Source of the DNA: CAZWVA01 sp964636885
GTDB taxonomy: Bacteria > Desulfobacterota_D > UBA1144 > Nemesobacterales > CSP1-2
Direction: 5' to 3'
DNA: 64,000 nucleotides
Assembly: GCA_964636885.1 (NCBI GenBank)
Contig: CAZWVA010000006.1
Coordinates: forward strand, 1-64,000
A program made the position numbers and the translations under genes. Shown piece by piece: positions 16,811 through 25,522 of the stretch (the first letter of the stretch is position 1; every line of letters starts with the position of its first letter). The notes under the pieces are model-generated. The model saw nothing but the letters and a program-made list of their open reading frames with translations, made no database searches and was not told the origin of the DNA.

Positions 16811-17512
16811 ATGGGCGGATTTACAATAGACCTCAAAGACATAACGAACTTAAAGAACTTCTCCGGCCTCGTTCCCCTGTTTCCACTTGCCACCGTTGTT
16901 TTCTTTCCGAACACACTGCTTCCACTCCACGTGTTTGAACCCAGGTACAGACAGATGGTAAACGACGTGATAAACAACGAGAGGATCATAGGGATGGTAC
17001 TTTTAAAACCAGAATGGGAAAAAAACTATTACGGGAATCCCGAAATCCACAGCGTCGCTTGCATGGGAAGGATCGTAAGCCTAGAGGCGCTTGAAGACGG
17101 CAAATTCAATATAGTCCTCTTTGGTCTAAAGAGGGTAAGGATACTAGAGATCGTAAAAGACCTCCCTTATAGGGTTGCCCGCGTCAAGATCCTGGAAGAC
17201 ATACACGAGGCAAACGAGGAGTCCTATAGGAAACGCATAGAGGATCTAATTCTAAGATGGAACGGGATGCTTGGAAAGGAGCACGAATCCCACAAGATTA
17301 GAATCGATACCGGTCTTCCGCTTGAGAACCTGACGGACGCCCTGGCTTCCCTAATCGTTTCAAACGTTTTTGAAAAACAGGACCTGCTTGCAGAGGCAAA
17401 CGTTAAAAAAAGGGCAGAAATGATCCTTAATACCCTGGAGGTAAGACTCCGGGTCCTAAGTATAACCTCAAAGAAGAGAAATCAGATTATAGAGAAGAGA
17501 AACCTCAACTGA
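16811..17512 (+). CDS. LON substrate-binding domain protein
   Basis: A 233-residue protein consisting of the Lon protease N-terminal (LON/PUA-like) domain without the AAA+ or protease parts. The landmark is PLFPLATVVFFPNTLLPLHV followed by FEPRYRQMV (residues about 20-50); IGMVLLKPEWEKNYYGNPEI and VACMGRIVSLEALEDGKFNI follow. The C-terminal 60 residues are helical. Stand-alone LON proteins are common in bacteria; their role is unclear, probably peptide or partner binding. The gene is convergent with the hydrolase downstream. Confidence 0.9.
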   Translation: MGGFTIDLKDITNLKNFSGLVPLFPLATVVFFPNTLLPLHVFEPRYRQMVNDVINNERIIGMVLLKPEWEKNYYGNPEIHSVACMGRIVSLEALEDGKFNIVLFGLKRVRILEIVKDLPYRVARVKILEDIHEANEESYRKRIEDLILRWNGMLGKEHESHKIRIDTGLPLENLTDALASLIVSNVFEKQDLLAEANVKKRAEMILNTLEVRLRVLSITSKKRNQIIEKRNLN

Positions 17513-17542
17513 ACACCGTTCGTGAAAAGAGCATGCCTTGCC

Positions 17543-18328
17543 CTAAAGTAGAAAGTCCAAAACCAGTCTATCCACCTCTTCCTGCCTCTCCCTCCAGAAC
17601 CCATGGCCAACCCCTTCAAACACCCTTAGTCGCGCGCCCGGAATCAGCTCCGCAAGCTCACGCGAGCGCCTTGGCGATGCGATCATATCACGATCCCCAA
17701 GCATAACGAGTGTAGGTGCCTTAATCCTTCCTACGAGATCCCTCGTGTCATGCCCTTCACACGCAATACTCTGCCTGATATAACCGGTAAGGGTCTCCTT
17801 GTCCTCAGGAACGGTGGCCAGGGTCTCCCTTATACTGCCCAGGTTTTTCTCTATATACCCCCTCGTATATCCAAGAAAGAGCGCATTGAGCCACACGGCT
17901 CTCATACCGATCTTGGTTGCGATCTCCCTTCCCATCCTGAGGATCTCGTTTCCCACGTCGTCTCGGGATGCGGACGTGCATCCCAAAACGAGTTTCCTTA
18001 CCCTCTCCGGATACTTTATAGCAACCCACTGGCCGATCATCCCGCCCATTGACTTTCCCACTACGTGGGCAGATTCGATACCAAGGGCATCGAGGAGAGA
18101 GGCGGTATCGTCCGCCATGAGCTCCGTTGTGTATGGAATATCGGGTTTATCCGATCTCCCGGCCCCGCGGTTGTCGAATACTATTACACGGAGGTGTCTT
18201 GAGTATATGGAAACCTGTGTAGCCCAACTCTCTGCCTGGCTTCCAAGCCCTCCTATAAGGATTACAGGGGGGCCCTCTCCGTGGGTTTCGTAATAGATTT
18301 TTATTCCATTTACCTTAGCGTAGGGCAT
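17543..18328 (-). CDS. Alpha/beta hydrolase
   Basis: A 261-residue alpha/beta-fold hydrolase. The nucleophile elbow GKSMGG has Ser93; the oxyanion region is VILIGGLGSQAESW; the acid lies in LGDRDMIASPRRSREL and the histidine in FEGVGHGFWRE. This set fits esterases, 3-oxoadipate enol-lactonase-like and related small-molecule hydrolases, so the substrate is open. Its ATG is two bases after the ruvX stop on the same strand, so the two are translated together. Confidence 0.9.
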   Translation of the reverse strand: MPYAKVNGIKIYYETHGEGPPVILIGGLGSQAESWATQVSIYSRHLRVIVFDNRGAGRSDKPDIPYTTELMADDTASLLDALGIESAHVVGKSMGGMIGQWVAIKYPERVRKLVLGCTSASRDDVGNEILRMGREIATKIGMRAVWLNALFLGYTRGYIEKNLGSIRETLATVPEDKETLTGYIRQSIACEGHDTRDLVGRIKAPTLVMLGDRDMIASPRRSRELAELIPGARLRVFEGVGHGFWRERQEEVDRLVLDFLL

Positions 18329-18330
18329 GT

Positions 18331-18751
18331 CTAGCCCCTTTTACTTGCTAGATAATCTTCAAGTATAAAAACCGCAGCCATTTTATCAATGACCCTCTTC
18401 CTTTTTTTTCTGCCGAGATCAGCCTCCAGTAATACCCGCTCGGCATTAACGGTCGAAAAGCTCTCATCCCAGAACTCGATGGCTATAGAAAATGCCTTCC
18501 TTATCTCCTCCGCGAACCTCATTATCTNNNNNNNNNNGCCCCCTTTTACCCACTGTGCCATCGGGATTATAGGGGAGACCGATAAGCACCTCGGAGGGCT
18601 TATACTCATCTATGAGTCTACGTATGGCCTCAAGATCCCGATTTAGGTCGGTCCTTTCTATGGTCGTAACCCCGTGTGCGGCGATTCCAAGCTCATCGCT
18701 TACGGCGACCCCTATAGTCTTTGTCCCTACGTCCAGGGCGAGTATTCGCAT
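18331..18751 (-). CDS. ruvX: Putative Holliday junction resolvase YqgF/RuvX, interrupted by an assembly gap
   Basis: The start at 18749-18751 gives the RNase-H-fold opening [20 protein letters not shown], then [17 protein letters not shown] up to a 10-N gap (18528-18537). After the gap the frame continues as [20 protein letters not shown] and [20 protein letters not shown]. The acidic residues D7 and the DES motif match the family active site. YqgF/RuvX proteins act in 16S rRNA 5' end processing and are related to junction resolvases. Visible parts total about 136 residues, the normal family size, so the gap hides only a few codons and its size is arbitrary. It overlaps nothing and precedes the hydrolase. 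Confidence 0.9.
18528..18537. other. Assembly gap (10 N) inside ruvX
   Basis: Ten N separate two parts of one gene whose frames disagree only because the gap length is nominal. Confidence 0.95.
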
Positions 18752-18938
18752 TGAGGCGTTACGGAACCATAATGTTACTCCAAATAGGATACCAGTATAG
18801 TTTGTAAAAAAAATCCCTTTTAGAATGGATTTGCCGGGTTCGGCACTTTTCATACGGACACAGACGCTTGAAATCCATCGATAAAAAAGATAACTTATCG
18901 GTTAGGAGTTAATCCCTCCTCTCTTAATAACGAACAAG

Positions 18939-19571
18939 GTGCATTTATCGTTGACGGATATAATCAAGGCGGATAGCCCAGAGTCACACGAAAAAGCGGC
19001 ATCCGTGCTCACCAGAGGCGGTATTATCGTGTACCCCACAGAAACGCTTTATGGGATAGGCGCACTTGCCTTCGATGAGAAGGCGGTAGTGAGGGTATTC
19101 GATGTAAAGGGAAGACCACACGGAAAACCCATCCCGATCCTTGCGAGGGACAAGGAGATGATCCTGGAACTCGTCGAGGTCACCGAGGAGGCCTCTATGC
19201 TTATTGACAGATTCCTTCCCGGGGCGCTTACACTCGTTCTCAGGGAAAAGAAGGTTCTCCCGAGGCTCATCTCTGCGGGAACGGGAAAGATAGCCGTGAG
19301 AATCTCTGGACATCCGTTTGTGAGGCGTCTATTCGATCTCCTCACTCAGCCCATAACCTCAACAAGTGCAAACATAAGCGGAATGGAAAATGTGTTCAGC
19401 TTTAATGGGGTTTATGAGACATTTAACGGCAAGGTTGAACTTATCGTAGATTCTGGTAATCTACCCCCATCAAAGGGCTCCACTGTAATAGATCTAACCG
19501 TTAAACCGCCTTTAATGATAAGGGAAGGGGACATAGGTAAAGAGGAATTAGAGGAGTTTCTCAAATGGTAA
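18939..19571 (+). CDS. tsaC: L-threonylcarbamoyladenylate synthase (Sua5/YrdC/YciO family)
   Basis: A 210-residue YrdC-domain protein that makes threonylcarbamoyl-AMP, the first step of the t6A tRNA modification at position 37. Family motifs: GGIIVYPTETLYGIGALAFD, DVKGRPHGKPIPILARD, FLPGALTLVLREK, and the SxN nucleotide site in TSTSANISG; the end has PSKGSTVIDLT. The length suits the YrdC domain alone, without the Sua5 C-terminal domain. A GTG at 18939 is used as start; TTG at 18951 is an alternative. It overlaps the following DUF1015 gene by 7 bases. Confidence 0.92.
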   Translation: MHLSLTDIIKADSPESHEKAASVLTRGGIIVYPTETLYGIGALAFDEKAVVRVFDVKGRPHGKPIPILARDKEMILELVEVTEEASMLIDRFLPGALTLVLREKKVLPRLISAGTGKIAVRISGHPFVRRLFDLLTQPITSTSANISGMENVFSFNGVYETFNGKVELIVDSGNLPPSKGSTVIDLTVKPPLMIREGDIGKEELEEFLKW

Positions 19572-20788
19572 TGGTAAACCCCTTTTACGGGGTTCGTTAT
19601 AACCCCAACAAGATAAAAGACTTTAGCTCCGTCCTCGCCCCCCCTTACGACGTGATAAGCCCGAGCGAACAAAACGAGCTCTACGAAAAGAGCCCTTACA
19701 ACGTCATCCGTCTCATCCTTCCAAAGGGAGAAGGCGACGAGAAATACGCACGGGCAAGCAAAACCTTTAGAAGATGGATGGGAGAAGAACTCCTTATCAG
19801 GGACGAGGAACCCTGCATATATCCATACTATCAGGAATTCGAGGAAGACGGAAAGACGGTAACACGCAAGGGATTCATTGCTGTGGTAAGGCTTGAGGAT
19901 TTTTCATCAAAAAGGATACTTCCCCACGAAAGGACGTTTCCTAAACACAAGCAGGATAGACTTAAACTCACCATAGCCTGCAGGGCAAACCTGAGCCCGG
20001 TTTTTGCGATCTACTCCGACCCAGATGGATTGGTTCAAAGATCGATCGAAGAAAGACTCCCCGAAAAACCCATAATCGATGCTGTTGGCGGTGACGGCGT
20101 TAAAAGCAGGCTCTGGAAGGTTTCTCATGGTGATCTAATATCAGAGATTAAAAGCCAGATGACGAGCCGCAACCTCCTTATAGCAGACGGACACCATCGC
20201 TACGAGACGGCACTTGAATACAGGGACATACAGAGAAAGAGATTCGGTATGGATTCTGAAGACAAGCCATATGAATACGTCATGATGTACCTCTGCCGGG
20301 GAGAGGACGAGGGGCTTCTAATCAAGCCTACACACCGAGTGGTAAGGAGCCTTGGCCACCTTGATATTGAAGTTTTTTTTAAGAAACTGGGAGAGCGGTT
20401 CAATCTGGAAAAGGTATCCTTTAATAAAGGCGTCCTTCCACTCGGCCCAAGGGAATTTGCCGTACTTACAGGAGACTCCGACACCGTCTTTAAGGCATCT
20501 TTAAAAGAGCCCCTTCCTGTTTCCTATAGGAATCTTGGGGTTATGCTCCTCCACAACCTCGTATTTAACGAGATCATAAAAGAGGAGGAAGCAGAGATCC
20601 TCTATACGAAATCCCTGAAAGAAGCCATCGGTCTCGTAAGGGACGGATATAAGCTCGCATTTATCCTTCCCAGTATCTCGGCTCTCGATATATTCGAGGT
20701 ATCAATGGCAAACGAAAAAATGCCCCACAAAACCACCTATTTCTATCCTAAGCTCCTTTCAGGATTGGTTTTTCATCTGCTTGACTGA
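19565..20788 (+). CDS. DUF1015 family protein
   Basis: A 407-residue protein of the DUF1015 family. Landmarks are the opening NPFYGVRYNPNKIKDFSSVL followed by APPYDVISPSEQNELY, the ILPHERTFPKHKQDRLKL stretch, and LLIADGHHRYETALEYRD. The last resembles nuclease/kinase-like catalytic blocks, but the family has no proven reaction. Members often lie near amino-acid biosynthesis genes. The ATG overlaps the tsaC stop, so translation is coupled. It is convergent with moeA, one base between stops. Confidence 0.92.
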   Translation: MVMVNPFYGVRYNPNKIKDFSSVLAPPYDVISPSEQNELYEKSPYNVIRLILPKGEGDEKYARASKTFRRWMGEELLIRDEEPCIYPYYQEFEEDGKTVTRKGFIAVVRLEDFSSKRILPHERTFPKHKQDRLKLTIACRANLSPVFAIYSDPDGLVQRSIEERLPEKPIIDAVGGDGVKSRLWKVSHGDLISEIKSQMTSRNLLIADGHHRYETALEYRDIQRKRFGMDSEDKPYEYVMMYLCRGEDEGLLIKPTHRVVRSLGHLDIEVFFKKLGERFNLEKVSFNKGVLPLGPREFAVLTGDSDTVFKASLKEPLPVSYRNLGVMLLHNLVFNEIIKEEEAEILYTKSLKEAIGLVRDGYKLAFILPSISALDIFEVSMANEKMPHKTTYFYPKLLSGLVFHLLD

Positions 20789-20789
20789 G

Positions 20790-22001
20790 TCAGGGAAGTA
20801 GATGCACCTTTACCCCACTTCCAGATGGAAGGTGGGTTGAATCCTCAGGGAACACGATAAGGCAATTCGAGAGGGCAAACGATTTAAGTATATGCGAGCC
20901 CTGGGTGCCTGTAGGCCTTGCGTAGAAGGAATCGTTCCTCCTCTCCACATATCCCCTTATAAAATGGGTCTTTCCATCGGGCTTCTTCCTCAGATCCTCC
21001 AAGAGTAAGGCCTCTAGTTCCGTAAGAAACACATCCCTCTTTCCGATCATCCTGTGAAGGACGGGTCTCACGTATTCGTAGAAGCAGACAAGGGTAGAGG
21101 CCGGGTTTCCGGGAAGCCCGAAAACGAGTCCATTTCCCTTTTTCCCAAAGAATAAAGGCCCTCCGGGTCTTTGAGCGATCCCCCAGAAGATCGGCCTAAC
21201 CCCAAGCCATTCCAAAACACCCTTTACATAGTCATAGTCCCCAACTGAAACACCACCCGTTACGATGAGAAGATCGGCCAGGCCGAGTCCCATTTCCAGC
21301 CTCTCCCTTATGTCTGAGACCTCATCCCTTGCGCGCCCCATAAATACGGGCTCCGCCTTTTCTTGGGAAAGTGCAGAGAGGAGGGCTATTGAGTTTGTAT
21401 CCCTGATCCTTCCTGGCCCCAGGTCTTCATGGAGCCCTACAACCTCTTCCCCCGTTACAACTAGGGCTACCCTGGGTCTTCTATAGACCCTTACCTTATT
21501 TATTCCAACCCCCGCGATAAACCCTATTGAAGCCGGGTTGAGAGTGGTTCCGGCTTGAAGAGCGATCTCTCCCCTTTTTATCTCCTCTCCCTCGTATCTT
21601 ACGTTCTCCCCCTGACCCACACCCATTTTTATTTTTACAACCCCTCCAACCTCCTCCGTATACTCAACCATGACAACCGAATCCGCTCCCGCGGGGATAG
21701 GAGCCCCTGTCATAATCCTTGCCGCCTCTCCCTCCCCCAGGGTAAACCCTGGATAATCACCCGCCCGGACGAGACCCCTTACCATTAGGGATACGGGATC
21801 GCTTTCACTCGCACCCTCTACGTCTCTACTCCTTACCGCATAGCCGTCCATTGCGGAATTCGTGAAATAGGGGAGATTGACGTTACTCACTATATCCTCC
21901 GAAAGGACGAGCCCTACAGCCTCGGTTAGGGAAACCTCTACTGGATCTAAAATCCCTGTGTTTTCTAGGATTAATCTCTTCGCCTCTTCTACTCTTATCA
22001 T
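20790..22001 (-). CDS. moeA: Molybdopterin molybdenumtransferase
   Basis: A 403-residue MoeA enzyme that inserts molybdate into adenylated molybdopterin. Seen are PYFTNSAMDGYAVRSRD, RIMTGAPIPAGADSVVMVEY, the MoaB/Mog-like core with DLLIVTGGVSVGDYDYVKGV, FGLPGNPASTLVCFYEYVRP, and a C-terminal beta domain to VHLLP. The Mo cofactor serves oxidoreductases that are not in this window. No other moa or mob gene is adjacent. ATG at 22001 is preceded by GATATGA, a weak ribosome binding site. Confidence 0.95.
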   Translation of the reverse strand: MIRVEEAKRLILENTGILDPVEVSLTEAVGLVLSEDIVSNVNLPYFTNSAMDGYAVRSRDVEGASESDPVSLMVRGLVRAGDYPGFTLGEGEAARIMTGAPIPAGADSVVMVEYTEEVGGVVKIKMGVGQGENVRYEGEEIKRGEIALQAGTTLNPASIGFIAGVGINKVRVYRRPRVALVVTGEEVVGLHEDLGPGRIRDTNSIALLSALSQEKAEPVFMGRARDEVSDIRERLEMGLGLADLLIVTGGVSVGDYDYVKGVLEWLGVRPIFWGIAQRPGGPLFFGKKGNGLVFGLPGNPASTLVCFYEYVRPVLHRMIGKRDVFLTELEALLLEDLRKKPDGKTHFIRGYVERRNDSFYARPTGTQGSHILKSFALSNCLIVFPEDSTHLPSGSGVKVHLLP

Positions 22002-22096
22002 ATCACCGCTTTATTATACTCGTCGATTAAGGTCTTTAAAAGCGAGCCCTTATAGAACCCTTCCTTTTCCCATCTCCTCCATACACGTAACGCGGA

Positions 22097-22807
22097 TCAA
22101 TCGGATAACAAACCACACTCCATGAAGCTAAAATAACCGTCCTTTCCGACAACTATGTGATCCAACACCCTTATGTCCAGGGTGCGTGCGGCTTGGGAAA
22201 TGGCGCGCGTAATGCGTTTATCCTCCTCGGACGGCTCAGGATGGCCGCTTGGGTGATTATGAACCAGTATAAGACCCGTGGCGTAATTTGAAAGCGCCGA
22301 TTCTATTATCCGACGAGGGTAAATAACCACGCTATCCACAGTTCCCTCTATAAGAACCTCATGGGCTATAACCTCGTTCTTCACGTTTAAATAGATCACC
22401 ATAAAGGCCTCGTGTGGAAGACCAGAGAGCTTAAGTCGGGCAAAATCCACGACGAGCCTGGGAGAGGAGAGGACATCCCTTTGTTTCATTCCCTCTGCCA
22501 GGTAGACACCGCATACCTCCTTTACAAGCCTAATGAGCGTTGCCGATACGGGACCCAGGCCAGCGGTCCCTTCGAGCTCCCTTTGGCTGGCGTCGAGAAC
22601 ACCGGAGAGCCCTCCGAATCGGTTTATGAGCTCCTTTGCAAGGGGCTTTACATCCCTTCTCGGAATGGCATATGTGAGGAGAAGCTCAACGATCTCATAG
22701 TCCTGAAGCCCCTCGGCCCCTGCCTTTTGGAACCTCTCCCTGAGTCGCCTCCTATGGTTTATATAGTGCGGCTTGTCCGGCACTGAACCACTAACCCCCT
22801 GGAACAA
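22097..22807 (-). CDS. radC: RadC-family JAB/MPN domain protein
   Basis: A 236-residue RadC protein. The N-terminal helix-hairpin-helix-like region has RRRLRERFQKAGAEGLQDYE and LELEGTAGLGPVSATLI-type sequence; the JAMM metal motif is LVHNHPSGHPEPSEEDKRIT, with an upstream glutamate in KNEVIAHEVLIEGT. RadC was once linked to DNA repair, but its function is unsettled. The start at 22807 (in-frame ATG) lies a little before the conserved region. It is 95 bases upstream of moeA on the same strand. Confidence 0.93.
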   Translation of the reverse strand: MFQGVSGSVPDKPHYINHRRRLRERFQKAGAEGLQDYEIVELLLTYAIPRRDVKPLAKELINRFGGLSGVLDASQRELEGTAGLGPVSATLIRLVKEVCGVYLAEGMKQRDVLSSPRLVVDFARLKLSGLPHEAFMVIYLNVKNEVIAHEVLIEGTVDSVVIYPRRIIESALSNYATGLILVHNHPSGHPEPSEEDKRITRAISQAARTLDIRVLDHIVVGKDGYFSFMECGLLSD

Positions 22808-23009
22808 AACAGAAAATCAACTCTCCGTTATTATTAGTAATTATCCATCTGTCTTAACCACTCGTATGAAAGTCAAGCAAAAAGAGTGATCGAATAAAAC
22901 CATCTATCCTTCTATATAGAGAATCGGTTCGGACAAAGAGATTTTAACCCCGAATGATCCTATTTTCAATGAGGAGGAGCAATCTCCCCTTAGTACAGCC
23001 GGGTAGAAT

Positions 23010-24431
23010 ATGTTAGATTATTTCAGCATGCCCAGGATCCCCCTTTCCAACGAGGACACGATAGCGGCAATCGCAACCCCGCCGGGTGAGGGTGGAATCG
23101 CCGTAATAAGGGTAAGCGGAAAAAACGCCTTGGATATACTCGGTAAGGTATTTAAAAGGGCGGGCAATAAAAGTATCCTCGATATGAAATCCCACAGGTT
23201 ATATCGTGGCCACATAGTAGAGCCCGAGTCCGGGAGGGTCATCGATAGCGTTCTCTCCGTCCTTATGAGGTCCCCCCACTCCTACACGGGGGAGGACGTT
23301 GTAGAGATCCACTCGCACGGCGGGTATCTGGTCCCCAAAAGGATCCTGGGGCTCCTCTTTAAGCACGGAGCGAGGCCCGCCGTGCCCGGAGAATTTACCC
23401 TAAGGGCGTTTCTAAACGGGAAAATGGACCTCGCTCAGGCTGAGGCCGTGGCGGATGTAGTAAGCGCACAGACAGAAGAGAGCCTGAAACAGGCAGAACT
23501 CCAACTAGAGGGCGTTTTATCAAGGGAAATCGAGGGGCTCAGGGAAACCGTTCTTGACACACTCGCAGAGGTAGAGGCGAATGTAGACTTCCCGGAGGAG
23601 GACATAGACCCGATCGTAAGAGACGCCATTTTAAGGCGCACCGAAGAGCTCATAGAACGCATGGATGAGATCCTCTCCACATATGAGGAGGGAAGGATCC
23701 TCAAGCACGGGGTCTATACCGCCATATTGGGGAAGCCGAACGTTGGAAAATCGAGCCTCTTAAATCGGCTCCTCATGAAGGAAAGGGCTATAGTGAGCCC
23801 CTACCCCGGAACCACAAGGGACTTTATTGAGGAAGCCGTAGAGGTAAGGGGGATACCCATTAGGCTCGTAGATACAGCAGGGCTTAGGGCAACGGCGGAT
23901 GAGGTTGAGAGGGTGGGCGTTGAACTCGCAAGGAAAAAGGCCGAGGAGGCGGAGCTTGCGATTGTCGTCCTCGACGGGAGCATAGACCTGGACAAGGACG
24001 ACATCGAGGTCTTAAGGAATATAGAGACTGAGAGGTCGATTTTGGTCATCAACAAATCCGATCTCCCTCAGAGGGTGTCCGAGGAGGAGGTTTTAGGGTT
24101 CTTTCCGAGGGAGAGGATCGTAAGGACATCGGCTAAGCTGGGATGGGGGATCGAGGAGCTAAAGGACAGGGTTCATGATCTCCTTATCGGAAAGAAGAAC
24201 CGGAGTGAGGGAGCAGAGGTCATGATAACCGAGCTAAGACACAAGATGGCGATTGAAAATGCAAGGGAAAGCCTTGTCTCCTTTCTTAAAGCCACGAAGA
24301 GGGGAGAATCGCCTGAGTTTCTCGCGGTTGATCTGAGGTCGGCCCTTGAATCCCTTGGGGAGATCACAGGTGAGACCACGACGGAAGAGGTTCTCGAAAG
24401 GATATTCAGTAAATTTTGTATTGGAAAATAA
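23010..24431 (+). CDS. mnmE: tRNA uridine-5-carboxymethylaminomethyl modification GTPase
   Basis: MnmE (TrmE), which with MnmG makes the (c)mnm5 modification of wobble uridine in tRNA. The folate-binding N-terminus shows DTIAAIATPPGEGGIAVIRV, then the helical domain and a G domain with GKPNVGKSSLLNRLLM, VDTAGLRAT and NKSD. The C-terminus ends in the diagnostic FCIGK. Frame length is 473 residues from 23010; the ATG at 23028 is an equally plausible start, nearer the family norm. In many bacteria mnmG and rsmG follow; here a parS site and DnaA boxes follow instead. Confidence 0.96.
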   Translation: MLDYFSMPRIPLSNEDTIAAIATPPGEGGIAVIRVSGKNALDILGKVFKRAGNKSILDMKSHRLYRGHIVEPESGRVIDSVLSVLMRSPHSYTGEDVVEIHSHGGYLVPKRILGLLFKHGARPAVPGEFTLRAFLNGKMDLAQAEAVADVVSAQTEESLKQAELQLEGVLSREIEGLRETVLDTLAEVEANVDFPEEDIDPIVRDAILRRTEELIERMDEILSTYEEGRILKHGVYTAILGKPNVGKSSLLNRLLMKERAIVSPYPGTTRDFIEEAVEVRGIPIRLVDTAGLRATADEVERVGVELARKKAEEAELAIVVLDGSIDLDKDDIEVLRNIETERSILVINKSDLPQRVSEEEVLGFFPRERIVRTSAKLGWGIEELKDRVHDLLIGKKNRSEGAEVMITELRHKMAIENARESLVSFLKATKRGESPEFLAVDLRSALESLGEITGETTTEEVLERIFSKFCIGK

Positions 24432-24443
24432 GGAGTTACGTAA

Positions 24444-24459
24444 TGTTTCACGTGAAACA
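24444..24459. promoter_or_regulatory. parS centromere site
   Basis: TGTTTCACGTGAAACA is a perfect 16-bp palindrome matching the universal chromosomal parS consensus bound by ParB. It begins 13 bases after the mnmE stop. It is the only such site I found in the window. DnaA boxes lie directly beside it, and dnaA-dnaN is about 13 kb away, as expected near an origin. Confidence 0.9.
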
Positions 24460-24468
24460 TCCACAGGC

Positions 24469-24584
24469 TGTGGATAAAGAATTTCACAGGTGTGGATAAC
24501 TCGTAGAGGATAAAATCCAGCATTTTATGATAGTTAGATAGAGTCGCATCTCCAGTCCACGGATTTATCCACAATCCATCCACA
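24469..24584. promoter_or_regulatory. DnaA-box cluster beside parS
   Basis: Perfect DnaA boxes (TTATCCACA) occur at 24469-24477 (minus), 24491-24499 (minus) and 24565-24573 (plus), with a two-mismatch copy CCATCCACA at 24576-24584. Three perfect boxes in about 105 bases of intergenic DNA is far above chance. It may be a secondary DnaA-binding site or part of a split origin. Confidence 0.75.
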
Positions 24585-24645
24585 GCAAAATCACATCACC
24601 ACCTTCCACAAAGGGTCAGGAATAAGCGTAGTATGGGAGTTCCGA

Positions 24646-25458
24646 TTAGACCCACATAAGCCTTTCCAGAAGGCTTTTCTTGATTCTCAGAAACCCTTGA
24701 GAAGAGTAGGGGATCTCAAACCCATTAATCCGGGAGGCAGGAATAGCACCTATTAGGGAATTCGTGAAAAATACCCCCTGTGAGGACGTCAAGCTATCCA
24801 GATAAAACCGCCCCTCCTTTATACCCATTCCGAGTCCTCTCGCCAGTTCAAAGACGGCCCCCCTAATAACGCCAGGAAGAACCCCGCACTCAAGGGAAGG
24901 GGTAAAGAGGACATCCCCTTTAAGCCAGAATATATTGCTCACGCTTCCCTCGCATACCTCCCCCCTTTCATTGAGGAATAAGGCCTCATTGAAACCCGAT
25001 TCCATAGCCTCCCTTCTTGCCATTACGTTCTCCAGATAGTTTAGGGACTTAATCCCCACGATCGGCGAGGAGGAAACGCGCCTAAAGGACGAAACGCATG
25101 CCTTAATGGGCCAATGAGGAGAGCTATATTCCCTTACGATTATAAGGAGAGAATAACCACTTGGGTTCTCATAATAGACCGGGCTTCCTTGAGAAAGGAG
25201 GCATACCTTCACATAGGCATCGTTTATCCCCGACTCTAAAACCGCTCTCTCAACGGATTCAGCTATATACTCCCTATCTGGAGAGGGAATCCTTAACACC
25301 CCTGCTCCCCTTTTAAAACGCTCTACATGCCTATCCCAAAAGACAGGGAAACCCCTTCTCCAACGGAAGGTCTCAAATACCCCTTCTCCGTAGAAGAGGG
25401 ACCTTAGAGGTAACCCTTCCTTATACGGCCTCCCGTCTATTAGGATAAATCCACCCAT
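24646..25458 (-). CDS. pabC: Class IV aminotransferase, likely 4-amino-4-deoxychorismate lyase
   Basis: A 270-residue PLP fold-type IV enzyme. The PLP lysine lies in GIKSLNYLENVMARREAME, followed by NEALFLNERGEVCEGSVSN and GVLPGVIRGAVFELARGLGM. The N-terminus has FYGEGVFETFRWRRGFPVFW. Branched-chain aminotransferases share this fold, but the adjacent upstream pabB gene favours the lyase that makes p-aminobenzoate for folate. It is convergent with mnmE across the parS/DnaA-box gap and downstream of pabB on the same strand (64 bases). Confidence 0.85.
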   Translation of the reverse strand: MGGFILIDGRPYKEGLPLRSLFYGEGVFETFRWRRGFPVFWDRHVERFKRGAGVLRIPSPDREYIAESVERAVLESGINDAYVKVCLLSQGSPVYYENPSGYSLLIIVREYSSPHWPIKACVSSFRRVSSSPIVGIKSLNYLENVMARREAMESGFNEALFLNERGEVCEGSVSNIFWLKGDVLFTPSLECGVLPGVIRGAVFELARGLGMGIKEGRFYLDSLTSSQGVFFTNSLIGAIPASRINGFEIPYSSQGFLRIKKSLLERLMWV

Positions 25459-25522
25459 GTCTAAAGGATAAACCCGAATCCTTAGGGATAAAATAACATG
25501 AGAAAGAAGGGTTCACATCTCC

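Noticed and set aside
17799..18293. 164-codon plus-strand frame opposite the alpha/beta hydrolase
   Set aside because: Antisense shadow of a gene with clear catalytic motifs.
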